Source: Peptostreptococcus sp. D1
Lineage (GTDB): Bacteria; Bacillota; Clostridia; Peptostreptococcales; Peptostreptococcaceae
Assembly: GCF_900112955.1 (NCBI RefSeq)
Contig: NZ_FONP01000001.1
Span: 1-64,000 of the forward strand
Reading direction: 5' to 3'
Length of the DNA stretch: 64,000 bases
How positions within the stretch are numbered: position 1 is the stretch's first letter; every line of letters starts with the position of its first letter. The notes below the pieces were generated by a model that saw only the letters and a list, made by a program, of their open reading frames with translations, did not search any database and had not been told where the DNA came from. The position numbers and the translations under genes were made by a program. Below, one piece after another: positions 1-8,400 of the stretch.

Positions 1-119
<119 letters not shown>

Positions 120-156
120 AACTGTCAACTCTTTTCGCATCTATTTATACAAATAT

Positions 157-165
157 ATTATAACA
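157..165 (-). promoter_or_regulatory. Extended -10 promoter for the repeat-bearing ORF
   Basis: On the minus strand TATAAT (157-162) is preceded by TG and one base, giving TGnTATAAT, an extended -10 element. The -35 region around 180-185 is poor (TGGAAA), which extended -10 promoters tolerate. Transcription would start near 150, giving a leader of about 30 nt to the ATG at 119. Confidence 0.45.
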
Positions 166-432
166 AATCCATTTTATTTTTTCCAGTGCTATTTCCATCT
201 ACCTTTTAAGTGATCCTTAATTGTCAAAATATATTACACTTTGAGAAGTATTCTGATACAATTTAATTTGGATTTTTATAATTCATAGCAGCCTTATTAT
301 ATCTTTCCTCATGCTTTGCTACTTGCTTTATAAATTCTTTCTCGCTTGCCACATTTATTTAGTTTCTCTTCTTTATTATTTTTATGTAATTCAAATGTTA
401 TACGGATATATTTAGTAAAAACATATTTCCTC
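166..432. other. Intergenic stretch with a possible gene relic
   Basis: AT-rich stretch between the repeat-bearing ORF and a terminator. It holds one short minus-strand reading frame at 263-352 (29 codons from a GTG, Lys/Glu-rich) that reads like the C-terminal tail of a lost gene. It has no Shine-Dalgarno sequence, and a stop lies two codons upstream of the GTG. I do not recognise it. Nothing else is supported here. Confidence 0.3.
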
Positions 433-480
433 AAAAAAAGAAGCCTTTAGACATTATTAGTCTATCAGACTTCTTTTTTT
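433..480. terminator. Bidirectional intrinsic terminator
   Basis: Arms AAAAAAAGAAG (433-443) and CTTCTTTTTTT (470-480) pair perfectly, with an inner AGAC/GTCT stem. A-rich and T-rich flanks make it usable in both directions. It separates the broken CPBP gene from the repeat-bearing ORF. Confidence 0.75.
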
Positions 481-499
481 GATTTTTTATATTAAGTTT

Positions 500-760
500 T
501 TATAGAATAATTTTAGTCCTTCTTGATATTTTTAGCATAAATAAACTCGTCATTAATTCCATTACCATGAGAATAACTACGATTATATCAATAACAGTAT
601 AAGTTTTACCTATTTCACTTAAGAAAATATAATCCCATGGACCATGATAAGCTACCGGTAGCCATATGTTTTTTGTATTCCTATAGCTAAGAGCAAGAAA
701 CATACCTAAAATAAAAGTAATTATTAATTATGTAATAATACTTAAAGGAGTTATCCCCAT
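500..760 (-). pseudogene. Remnant of a CPBP-family membrane protease
   Basis: The open part (500-703, 67 codons) contains N-I-W-L-P-V-A-Y-H-G-P-W, the pattern of the last conserved motif of CPBP (CAAX-like, Abi) intramembrane proteases (small residue, Trp, two or three residues, His, Gly/Ala, x, Trp), then a terminal membrane helix. The same frame continues upstream to about 760 (M-G-I-T-P-L-S-I-I-T) but is interrupted by TAA near 730. The glutamate motif (EExxxR) expected further upstream is absent, and more stops follow to the right. This is the 3' third of a dead gene. An intact CPBP protein is at 61341-62063. Confidence 0.6.
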
Positions 761-825
761 AAATAAACATTTATCTCTCTTTCAAAATATAGTTGAATAA
801 TATAAATAACCCCATCTTACACCCT

Positions 826-1689
826 TCATTTAATTTTTCTGTTCGCTATCAAAAGTTCTATCGCTCCTTTAGGGCAAGCATTTCTGCAATTTCCACAGCG
901 AATGCACTCCAAGTGATTTGCATCCTTTACAGGATCCACATTCATCAAACATACCTTTGAACATTTACTGCAATTTATACATTTATCAGAGTTTACATGA
1001 TATCTGTAAAAAGAAACCTTATTAAATAAAGAATATATAGCTCCTAATGGGCATATAAGTTTACAAAACGGTCTGTATACCATAATTGATAAAATAATTG
1101 TTATAATAAGTATTACATTCTTCCATGCAAATAAAAATCCAATTGAGCCTCTCATTGCTTTATTTAATAATACTAAAGGTATACCTCCTTCCAAAGTTCC
1201 TGCCGGACATATCAATTTACAAAAGTACGGATAGCCGTTTCCTATATCATTTACAAAATACATGGGAAGGATTATTACAAATACAAGCAAAATCAAATAC
1301 TTTAATTTTACAAGTATTTTTTCCTTTGGCAGTTTTCTTATCTTTTTCAAAAAAGGTATTTTATGTAGTAAATCCTGAAAGAAACCGAAAGGGCATAAAA
1401 AACCGCATACAAGTCTTCCGAACAAACTTCCTATGAGAATTAAAAAGCCGACGACATAAAAAGGAAATCTGCCTCCGCTTTTTCCTATAACCGCCTGCAA
1501 GGAGCCTATGGGGCAAGACCCCAAAGCTCCGACACAAGAATAACAATTAAGTCCGGGAACACAGGCATTTTTTATATTTCCTTTATATATTTTACCTGAA
1601 ATATAACCGGCTACATTTCCGTTTGTAATTAATGTTGCCAGAGTTTGGATTTTATGTCTGAAAAAATTAAGTTTATTTTTCTTTTTCAT
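826..1689 (-). CDS. Membrane polyferredoxin, NapH/4Fe-4S binding family
   Basis: 287 aa with about five membrane segments. Four cysteine pairs lie near membrane ends: C-x5-C-x2-C-x6-C (43-59), CGFLCPFG (95-102), CKLICPAG (157-164) and CKLICPLG (209-216). Two C-terminal 4Fe-4S clusters follow (Cys 237/240/243/247 and 262/265/268/272). The family moves electrons across or along the membrane to extracytoplasmic redox partners. It is the last gene of a set with a CXXC micro-protein and a TlpA lipoprotein, so it probably feeds reducing power to those thiol proteins. That is inference from neighbourhood. The Shine-Dalgarno site is weak, with the start about nine bases after the upstream stop, suggesting translational coupling. 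Confidence 0.85.
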   Translation of the reverse strand: MKKKNKLNFFRHKIQTLATLITNGNVAGYISGKIYKGNIKNACVPGLNCYSCVGALGSCPIGSLQAVIGKSGGRFPFYVVGFLILIGSLFGRLVCGFLCPFGFFQDLLHKIPFLKKIRKLPKEKILVKLKYLILLVFVIILPMYFVNDIGNGYPYFCKLICPAGTLEGGIPLVLLNKAMRGSIGFLFAWKNVILIITIILSIMVYRPFCKLICPLGAIYSLFNKVSFYRYHVNSDKCINCSKCSKVCLMNVDPVKDANHLECIRCGNCRNACPKGAIELLIANRKIK

Positions 1690-1698
1690 AAAATACGC

Positions 1699-1842
1699 CT
1701 ATCCAATCCCTATACATTCCATACAAATCCTGATAGCCTTATTTAATACTATAAGATTTTCATGCTTTGCAAGTACTCCGTATAATACAAATCCTATTCC
1801 CGTTAAAAATATTACTGAAGATACTACATTTTTTCTTTTCAT
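1699..1842 (-). CDS. CD1871A-type CXXC micro-protein
   Basis: 47-aa protein: a basic N-terminus, one membrane helix (about residues 7-25), and a short tail ending in I-C-M-E-C-I-G-I-G. The single helix, CxxC near the C-terminus and position between a TlpA-like gene and a membrane polyferredoxin match the small CXXC proteins annotated after C. difficile CD1871A. AGGCGG lies seven bases before the ATG. It is probably a membrane-anchored dithiol carrier between the polyferredoxin and TlpA. The family match is recalled from context and motif, not searched. Confidence 0.75.
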   Translation of the reverse strand: MKRKNVVSSVIFLTGIGFVLYGVLAKHENLIVLNKAIRICMECIGIG

Positions 1843-1857
1843 ATCCTCACCGCCTGT

Positions 1858-2483
1858 TTATTTTTTGGAAACATTTTTAAGTTCTTTATCTATTATCTTT
1901 GCCCAGTCCTCTTTTGAACGATCCCCCAAATATTCTTCTCCTACAATATTTCCGTTTTTATCTACAAAAAATGTATAAGGTATAGCCTCTGTTTTTTTCA
2001 TCAACTTATTCATTAAATTTTGTTCCATAAAAATAACTTTCATATTATTCTTTTTCTTGCTTAAAATTTTTAACAATGCTTTTTTAGAATCTTCATCGGG
2101 ATTACCTTTCGAATCCATATCAATATTAACACCTAACACTCCGACTTTTTTATCCTTATATTCATTAGATAATTCAGCTAAGTGCGGTAATTCTTCCATA
2201 CAAGGATTACATGTTGATGAAAGCAGATTTACCAAAGTTAAATCATTTTCTTTAAATATGTCTTGCGTAACCTTGTTATTTTCCAAATCTGTCGCTTCAA
2301 ATTTTCCTATGTTTTCTCCTGAACTTTTCTTTTGGGCTTCACTGGAAACAGGCGATTTGTCTGTTGAAACTTTTTTATCGTTTTTTTTCCACAGGCAGCC
2401 AGCCCAAATACAATAATCCCCATCAAACAAAATACGGATACTTTTTTTAACACAGATTTTTTCTTAATAAATTTTTTACTCAT
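1858..2483 (-). pseudogene. TlpA-like thioredoxin lipoprotein with a poly-A frameshift
   Basis: The downstream frame (1858-2430) encodes a thioredoxin-fold domain with the active site S-T-C-N-P-C-M-E-E-L and a cis-proline region (A-I-P-Y-T-F-F-V), as in TlpA/ResA reductases. The proper start is the ATG at 2483 (GGAGG seven bases upstream), which encodes a lipoprotein signal ending L-A-A-C-G-K-K in another frame. The two frames meet at a run of eight A (T on the plus strand, 2391-2398). Nine A would restore one continuous lipoprotein of about 208 aa. It is either a sequencing slip, a recent mutation or a switchable homopolymer. The start at 2430 in the open frame has no ribosome site or signal. 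Confidence 0.8.
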
Positions 2484-2529
2484 ACTATGACCTCCACTTA
2501 TTAATTTAATATAATTTTATCATTTAAGA

Positions 2530-2576
2530 TGTTAAATCCATGTTAAGAAAAAATAAAAGCCTTATGTTAAACATAA
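2530..2576 (-). promoter_or_regulatory. TTAACA direct repeats and palindrome upstream of the TlpA-like gene
   Basis: On the minus strand TTAACA-N5-TTAACA (2530-2546) lies about 50 bases upstream of the TlpA start, and a perfect 15-base palindrome TTATGTTAAACATAA lies at 2562-2576. Hexamer repeats spaced by five bases are the usual binding pattern of OmpR/PhoP-type response regulators. AT-rich DNA makes chance matches likely, so this is only a candidate operator. Confidence 0.3.
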
Positions 2577-2590
2577 ATTTTTACAAATAA

Positions 2591-2620
2591 AAAAGGCAAT
2601 AGTTTTTATCTATCGCCTTT
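2591..2620 (-). terminator. Intrinsic terminator
   Basis: Minus-strand hairpin with arms AAAGGC-G-ATAG and CTAT-T-GCC-TTT, followed by TTTTTT. It lies downstream of the GyrI-like gene and would insulate the TlpA operon. Confidence 0.65.
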
Positions 2621-2737
2621 GGCAACTGTTTTTATGAAATTTTCTGTATTTAAAATCGGCATTTCTACATGGTTATGTGCAGTATTTTCCTTGTATCTCC
2701 CAAAATTCAAATCCACACTCATTGTATTATTTCCCAT
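2606..2737 (-). CDS. Possible 43-aa ORF or gene fragment
   Basis: ATG at 2737 opens a 43-codon frame rich in Asn and charged residues, ending inside the terminator hairpin at 2606. There is no Shine-Dalgarno sequence, and I recognise no family. It may be the tail of a lost gene. It lies directly after the GyrI-like gene. Confidence 0.2.
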   Translation of the reverse strand: MGNNTMSVDLNFGRYKENTAHNHVEMPILNTENFIKTVAKGDR

Positions 2738-2776
2738 GTTAAAATCTAAATTTTCTTATTCCGATAAACTGTGATT

Positions 2777-3409
2777 TTACACTTTCTTTATTGGATGTCT
2801 AATAACAGTTTTCCACTTTTCTGGAGCAACCTTTCTTGCATCAGACATATAAATTTCATGGTGTAGCCTATCCTTGTTTATATCATTTACATATCCGTTC
2901 TGTTCTACGTATTTATCCATAATCGCAACAGTAGAAGGTTCATCATCAAATGATCCTAAGTGCATTATTTGAACGCATAAGCCTTCCTCAATGGTCATAT
3001 ACTCTGCTGATGAACAATCTAACTTTTTCTTTTTAGTTGCAGTTTCAATCGCCCATTCAAAATCCTTTTGCGTTACGAAATCAGGCAGACGTAGAGCAGA
3101 AATCCAGTTAAAAGTGGACTTATCTGTATAATCTACACCACAAATATTTTCTTGCCACCAAAATCCTTCAAGTGGTGGAACTACATATTCAAAAAAACCA
3201 TCAATTTTATAGTCTGTTTTATAGCTCATTTTCAAAGTGTACGCAACAGCATATAATACACTGATTGCTTGTTGATATGCTCCACCTTCTTCATTTGGAT
3301 TTCCCTTTCCTCTCACAGCAATATAATTTGCTTTAGGCACATTTACAATCTCCGGTTTATTCTTCGGCATATAAAATTCTTTATATTCTTTCTTAAAATC
3401 AAAAGCCAT
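2777..3409 (-). CDS. GyrI-like small-molecule-binding domain protein
   Basis: 210 aa, single GyrI-like (AraC effector-binding/SHS2-type) domain. Landmarks are V-P-K-A-N-Y-I-A-V-R-G-K-G-N-P-N near the N-terminus, G-F-W-W-Q-E mid-protein and H-H-E-I-Y-(L/M)-S-D near the C-terminus, all typical of stand-alone clostridial GyrI-like proteins. The family binds hydrophobic or cationic small molecules, and some members hydrolyse cyclopropanoid toxins. An upstream ATG at 3421 overlaps the ribosome site GGAGG; the ATG at 3409 has it five bases away and is chosen. It is monocistronic, beside other resistance-type genes. Confidence 0.85.
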   Translation of the reverse strand: MAFDFKKEYKEFYMPKNKPEIVNVPKANYIAVRGKGNPNEEGGAYQQAISVLYAVAYTLKMSYKTDYKIDGFFEYVVPPLEGFWWQENICGVDYTDKSTFNWISALRLPDFVTQKDFEWAIETATKKKKLDCSSAEYMTIEEGLCVQIMHLGSFDDEPSTVAIMDKYVEQNGYVNDINKDRLHHEIYMSDARKVAPEKWKTVIRHPIKKV

Positions 3410-3728
3410 AGTAACCTCCAAAAAATCTAATTTATTTAATTTAATATAGCATATTTCATGATAAATTAGAATCTGTCAAACTCAGCCTGTCCTGCTACTT
3501 TACCGTATTTTACGCTATCATTTGATTTTTTTAGTCCAAATATCAAATATCATACCTATGATTAATAAATCAAAATTTGAAATATTTAGCTATTTCTACA
3601 TATCTAAGTAGAAATAGGGCTGTTGTCATCCCCCTTATACTTTTTGGAATTTTTTAGACTAAATTTTCGTCTACAAATATACCCCCAAAGTTCTATGATT
3701 TCAGGAAGAATCTCATAAATTTATGATG
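3410..3728. other. Intergenic stretch with one perfect inverted repeat
   Basis: No gene is visible in about 320 bases between the VOC and GyrI-like genes. The only structure is a perfect 10-bp inverted repeat CTATTTCTAC / GTAGAAATAG with an 8-base loop at 3590-3617. It lacks a T-tract, so it is not a good terminator. Confidence 0.5.
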
Positions 3729-4091
3729 TTACATCGGTGTTCCTACTTCAATCAAATTACCATCCAAATCATAAAAACGAATTACTTTTTGTCCCCAACT
3801 ATGTGTCATAAGTTTATTAACATATTGAATTGATGGATAAGAACGTTCTAACTTTTCAACAAATCCTTCTATATCTTGTTCTTCAAAATATAGTTCACAA
3901 GAATTGCTTTTAGGGATAATATCCTTTCCTAAAAACTTTTTCCAAATTTTTTCATCTTGAAGCACAAGTCCCTCCGTTAAAATCATGTTACCATCATTAT
4001 CAAGTACCAAATCAAGACCGAATAGGTCAATATAAAATTGTTTTGATTTCTCAATATCTTTAACAACAATTAAAATGTTTTTTAATTTCAT
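3729..4091 (-). CDS. VOC/glyoxalase-fold protein
   Basis: 120 aa, two beta-alpha-beta-beta-beta modules of the vicinal oxygen chelate fold. It opens K-N-I-L-I-V-V-K-D-I-E-K-S-K-Q-F-Y and ends with R-F-Y-D-L-D-G-N-L-I-E-V-G, the usual C-terminal metal-site glutamate pattern. VOC proteins include glyoxalases, dioxygenases and bleomycin/fosfomycin-binding proteins; the substrate cannot be told here. GAGGTG precedes the ATG by about ten bases. It probably forms a small run with the two genes upstream. Confidence 0.85.
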   Translation of the reverse strand: MKLKNILIVVKDIEKSKQFYIDLFGLDLVLDNDGNMILTEGLVLQDEKIWKKFLGKDIIPKSNSCELYFEEQDIEGFVEKLERSYPSIQYVNKLMTHSWGQKVIRFYDLDGNLIEVGTPM

Positions 4092-4126
4092 TATCTGACA
4101 CCTCTTCTTTTTTTCCTGAATTTAGA

Positions 4127-4513
4127 TTATCTATACATTGATAATTCAATGCTGTCCATATACTGACATAGAGAAAAATTAAACTTTTGATAATCCGTAG
4201 TTTTAAATTCTTCATTTACTTGTGCAACATTTACATTTACTACACTTGTCTGGTTAAAAAATGTTATCATTAGAGGAACTTTAATAATTTTTGAAATACC
4301 TCTAATTGTTATGTTCCTTGCTTCACCAATCTTTTTAATTTCTTCTTTTGAGGATAAATCAATTCGCTTATCATCTGCTAAAATTTCAGTGTCATCATAA
4401 TAATCAAACATAAAATAAACTGCTTTGCATATCTGTTCCCAGCCAACAGAGTATGTTAAGTTCCATTGCGATAACACCCAAGTCGCATTTTCTTTTATTG
4501 TCATCAATAACAT
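4127..4513 (-). CDS. Conserved-looking hypothetical protein, 128 aa
   Basis: I do not recognise the family. It is a soluble, acidic protein with no signal or membrane segment. The N-terminal half is Trp-rich (W-V-L-S-Q-W-N, V-G-W-E-Q-I), followed by alternating strands. The start ATG at 4513 has GGAGA about seven bases upstream. It lies 35 bases before the VOC gene and 53 bases after the ClbS/DfsB gene, so cotranscription with them is likely. Confidence 0.65.
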   Translation of the reverse strand: MLLMTIKENATWVLSQWNLTYSVGWEQICKAVYFMFDYYDDTEILADDKRIDLSSKEEIKKIGEARNITIRGISKIIKVPLMITFFNQTSVVNVNVAQVNEEFKTTDYQKFNFSLCQYMDSIELSMYR

Positions 4514-4566
4514 TTTTCTTCTCCAATTCTAAATAATATATTCAATCGAATCCGATAAGTTATATT

Positions 4567-5085
4567 CTATAACACTGTCTTCTTCCATTTTCTGATTTTT
4601 GTTCTGAAAGTTCCAAAAGGAGCAACGGTATTCACGTGAATAAACTTACAGACTTCCCAAGTGGCTGTTTTAGTAGCTTCATCTGCCCATTTTCTCATAT
4701 GCGGTTTGAATAATTCTTCCTCACTCAACGAATCAATCATTGCATAGATAGAATTAATGTTCTCGTTTAATTTGGATTTCAGCTCTTGCAAAGATAAATG
4801 AGCGTAGGTGTCTGTAAACCACTGATATAACTTACCAAGCTCGTTCCATTTAAATTCATCCGACGGTGTTTTTACTTTAAGACCATTTCTTTCATCTTCC
4901 TCCCATTGAAGAAGCAAGGTTGTCCACCCCACCTGATAGGCAAGATTTTCTGCTGGAGTTCTGCCAACTTCATCTACTCTCTTATCTTTTAAGGTTTCCG
5001 GAACATTGTCAAATTCTGAAATATATTTTTCAAATGCTTTTTTTATTTCAGCTTTTAGTTCTTCTTTGTTTTCATATACTCGCAT
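4567..5085 (-). CDS. ClbS/DfsB-family four-helix bundle protein
   Basis: 172 aa. The N-terminal 'ENKEELKAEI' helix, the R-T-P-A-E-N-L-A-Y-Q-V-G-W block (about 60-72), L-Q-W-E-E-D, P-S-D-E-F-K-W-N-E-L-G-K-L-Y and the C-terminal H-V-N-T-V-A-P-F-G-T-F-R-T-K-I-R-K-W are hallmarks of the ClbS/DfsB family. ClbS is a colibactin-protecting hydrolase in E. coli; most Firmicute members are uncharacterised. A strong AAGGAGGTG precedes the ATG. Self-protection or damage response is inferred from the family only. Confidence 0.85.
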   Translation of the reverse strand: MRVYENKEELKAEIKKAFEKYISEFDNVPETLKDKRVDEVGRTPAENLAYQVGWTTLLLQWEEDERNGLKVKTPSDEFKWNELGKLYQWFTDTYAHLSLQELKSKLNENINSIYAMIDSLSEEELFKPHMRKWADEATKTATWEVCKFIHVNTVAPFGTFRTKIRKWKKTVL

Positions 5086-5205
5086 ATAATCACCTCCTTT
5101 TCTATCATTATATCAGTTCTTTACCCTAAAATGACTTTATTCTCTCATCTATTTCTTGTAAGAATGATATAATTATTACTCCAATAATTGGTAATCCCAT
5201 AAGGA

Positions 5206-5475
5206 CTAACTAAAAATCCAAATTAATGCTTCTATTCCTGTGGTAACCTCTTTTTGCAAAAAAGAAGCTAAAACTACAAATATGCAAAAAATCATCAGCG
5301 AATATAATATCCCTATTCCTATACTGAGCAAAAATGTCAGAAAGGAAATAGGGATACTAAGCAACAAACTGATCGTAAACAAACTGCCACCTAATCTTGG
5401 ATAAATTAAAACTTCATAGAAGGCGAACTTTATTATTTTCAACTTACAGCTTAAATGATAATTGATTTTCGTCAC
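5206..5475 (-). CDS. Possible small membrane protein or degraded gene after polC
   Basis: A GTG-initiated frame of 89 codons overlaps the last 32 bases of polC and encodes two strong membrane segments. There is no Shine-Dalgarno sequence. A second short frame just downstream (about 5135-5190) encodes another hydrophobic stretch with a charged end (I-I-S-F-L-Q-E-I-D-E-R), as if one membrane protein had been broken by indels. I do not recognise the family. A pseudogene is as likely as a gene. Confidence 0.3.
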   Translation of the reverse strand: MTKINYHLSCKLKIIKFAFYEVLIYPRLGGSLFTISLLLSIPISFLTFLLSIGIGILYSLMIFCIFVVLASFLQKEVTTGIEALIWIFS

Positions 5476-8400
5476 TTAAATCATCAAGACTACCGTGCTC
5501 GCTCAGCTTTTCAACCACTGTTTTTGATAGCCTAGTTCTTTTTAGCAAATCCTCCTTTGAAATAAATGGCTTGCTTCTGGCATCGACCACGCTTTGAGCC
5601 GCATTCTCACCCATTCCATCAAGTGAAATCATAGGAGGAAGTATCTCTCCCCTTCCATTAATTTTAAATTCCCTTGCATCAGATTTATAAATATCAACCC
5701 TTAGGACCTTTATTCCTCTTGCGAACATCTCAACAACTACCTCTAGCAATGTATATTGTGAATTTTCCTTGGTTGTAGCACTGTTTCCCTTTTCCCGAAT
5801 TTCTTCCATTCTCGCTTGCACAGCCTCCATACCCTTAGAAATAAGCTCAATATCAAAGTCCTCGACCTTTGTGGTAAAATACGTTGCATAAAAGGCCTCT
5901 GGATAATTTATTTTACAATAAGCAATTCTAAATGAAGTCATCACATAGGCTACAGCATGTGCCTTTGGAAACATATATTTGATCTTTTTGCATGAGCTAA
6001 TATACCATTCTGGCACATTTTTATCTCTCATATCACTTTCAAACTCTGGCTTTAGCCCCTTACCCTTTCTCACACTCTCCATAATCGTAAACGCAGTTTT
6101 AGGCTTTAATCCACTAAATATCAGGTAGTTCATAATATCATCTCTAGTGGAAATAACATCCTTTAGACCAACAATATTACTCCTAACCAGATCCTGAGCA
6201 TTATTTAGCCATACGTCTGTACCATGTGATAAACCAGCTATTCTGACCAATTCAGCAAAAGTGGTAGGCATTGTATCGACGAGCATTTGCCTCGTAAATT
6301 TTGTTCCAAACTCCGGAATAGCCAAGCTTCCTACTGGAGTACCGATATCCTCTGTAGAAACACCCAACGCTTTTGTCGACGTGAATAGAGACATCGTTTC
6401 TGGATCATCCAGTGGTATATCGGTAATTTTAATTCCTGTCATATCCTCCAGCATCTTTATTATGGTCGGACCATCGTGTCCAAGTATATCTAGCTTCAAA
6501 ATTCTACCACTAATAGAATGATAATCGAAATGAGTAGTTATTACGCTTGAATTGACATCATTAGCAGGATATTGTATCGGTGTAAAATCATGCACATCCT
6601 TATAATCAGGAACTACCATTACTCCTCCAGGATGCTGCCCAGAGGTTCTCTTCACACCTGTACACCCCTTCGATAGCCAATGAATATCCGCTATTGAATA
6701 GTTCAAGTCATTCTCCTCGGAAAATTTCTTTACATACGCAAACGCCGTTTTATCCTTGACCGTACCGATTGTTCCGGCTCTGTAAGTGTATCCCTTTCCA
6801 AAAAGCTCTTCTGTATATTGATGAATAGTAGGCTGGTAAACACCTGAGAAGTTTAGATCGATATCCGGCTCTTTATCTCCTTCAAAGCCCAAGAATACTT
6901 CAAAAGGAATATCATGTCCCTCCTTTATGTATTTCGCTCCACATTTTGGACAATGCTTATCAGGTAAATCAACACCTGAGCCCCATTCACCAATCGCAAA
7001 AAATTCACTGTTCTTGCACTCCTTATTCGGACATACATAATGAGCTGGTAACGGATTAACCTCGGTAATTCCACTCATTGTAGCTGCGATTGAGGAACCA
7101 ACAGAGCCTCTGGATCCTACTAAATATCCATCAGATAGAGATTTTGCAACAAGTTTACTTGCAATTATATACATAACTGCATATCCATTTCCTATTATCG
7201 AGTTTAGCTCTCTATCCAATCTATTCTTTACTACTTCCGGCAAAGGAGATCCATATATATCCTCTGCTTTTTCATAGCACATTCTTCGCAGCTCATCCTC
7301 CGACCCATCTATTATAGGAGGAAATGTCCCATTTGGAATAGGAATTATTTTTTCCATCATATCTGCAATTTTATTTGAATTTGTGACTACAACCTCGTAT
7401 GCCTTTTCTTTACCAAGATATGAAAACTCCTCAAGCATCTCTTCTGTTGTTCTCAGATGAAGTCTTACCGGCTTTAAAAATTTCCCATTGCTTCGCTGAG
7501 AATACATCAGAATTGATCTATATATACCCTCATGCTCATCCATCATATGAACATCTCCTGTTGCAACGACAGGCTTACCGAACTTATCGCCCAAATCACA
7601 TAATTTCATATTTATGGACATCAATTCTTCCCTATCCTTTACTTCTCCTGACTCGATTAAGTAGCTACAATTTTCAAGAGGCATTATTTCTATAAAGTCA
7701 TACAGCTTTAGCATTTCTCCTATTTCATCAACAGATTTATTTCGTAAAACAGCACTATACACCTCTCCACTTGAGCAAGCTGTTCCAACAATCAACCCAT
7801 CTCTTCTCTTCAGCAATTCACTTTTTAGAATTCTAGGGCTTGAATAGAAGTGATTAATATGGGAATCACTTATCAATTCATAAAGATTCTTTAGACCTGC
7901 CTGTGTCTTTGCGTAAATTGTCGCATGAGTTGGTCTAATCTTTTTAAAATCCAAATTTCCATAGATTTCATTTACATCAGATAATTTTTCTGCACCAGCC
8001 TTTTTGAACATTTCTATAAATTTCAAAAATATTTCTGCCGTGGCTTGAGCATCATTTACCGCTCTATGATGCCCGTGAAGATTGACATTTAACTCTTTTG
8101 CAATTTTGTCCAGGGTTACTCTTCTAAGGCTTGTCAAAAGAACTCTCGCCAAAATAACTGTGTCTATTTTTTCAAAATCGTATTCAATACCGAGCTTTTT
8201 GCATTTTTCCATTATAAATCCAGTATCAAAGTCTGCATTATGAGCAATCAATACCGAGCCCTTTGCAAATTCGATAAATTTAGGTAAAACAACCTCAATG
8301 CCATCAGCTTCAGCAACCATTTCATTCGTTATGTTCGTCAATTCTTGAATTTTGTATGAAATATCCATTTTAGGGTTTACAAAGCTTGAAAAATTATCCA

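Noticed and set aside
3590-3617. Inverted repeat TATTTCTAC...GTAGAAATA resembling the Cas12a crRNA handle
   Set aside because: It occurs once, is not followed by repeats or spacers, and no cas genes are present; the stem is also longer than a Cas12a handle.
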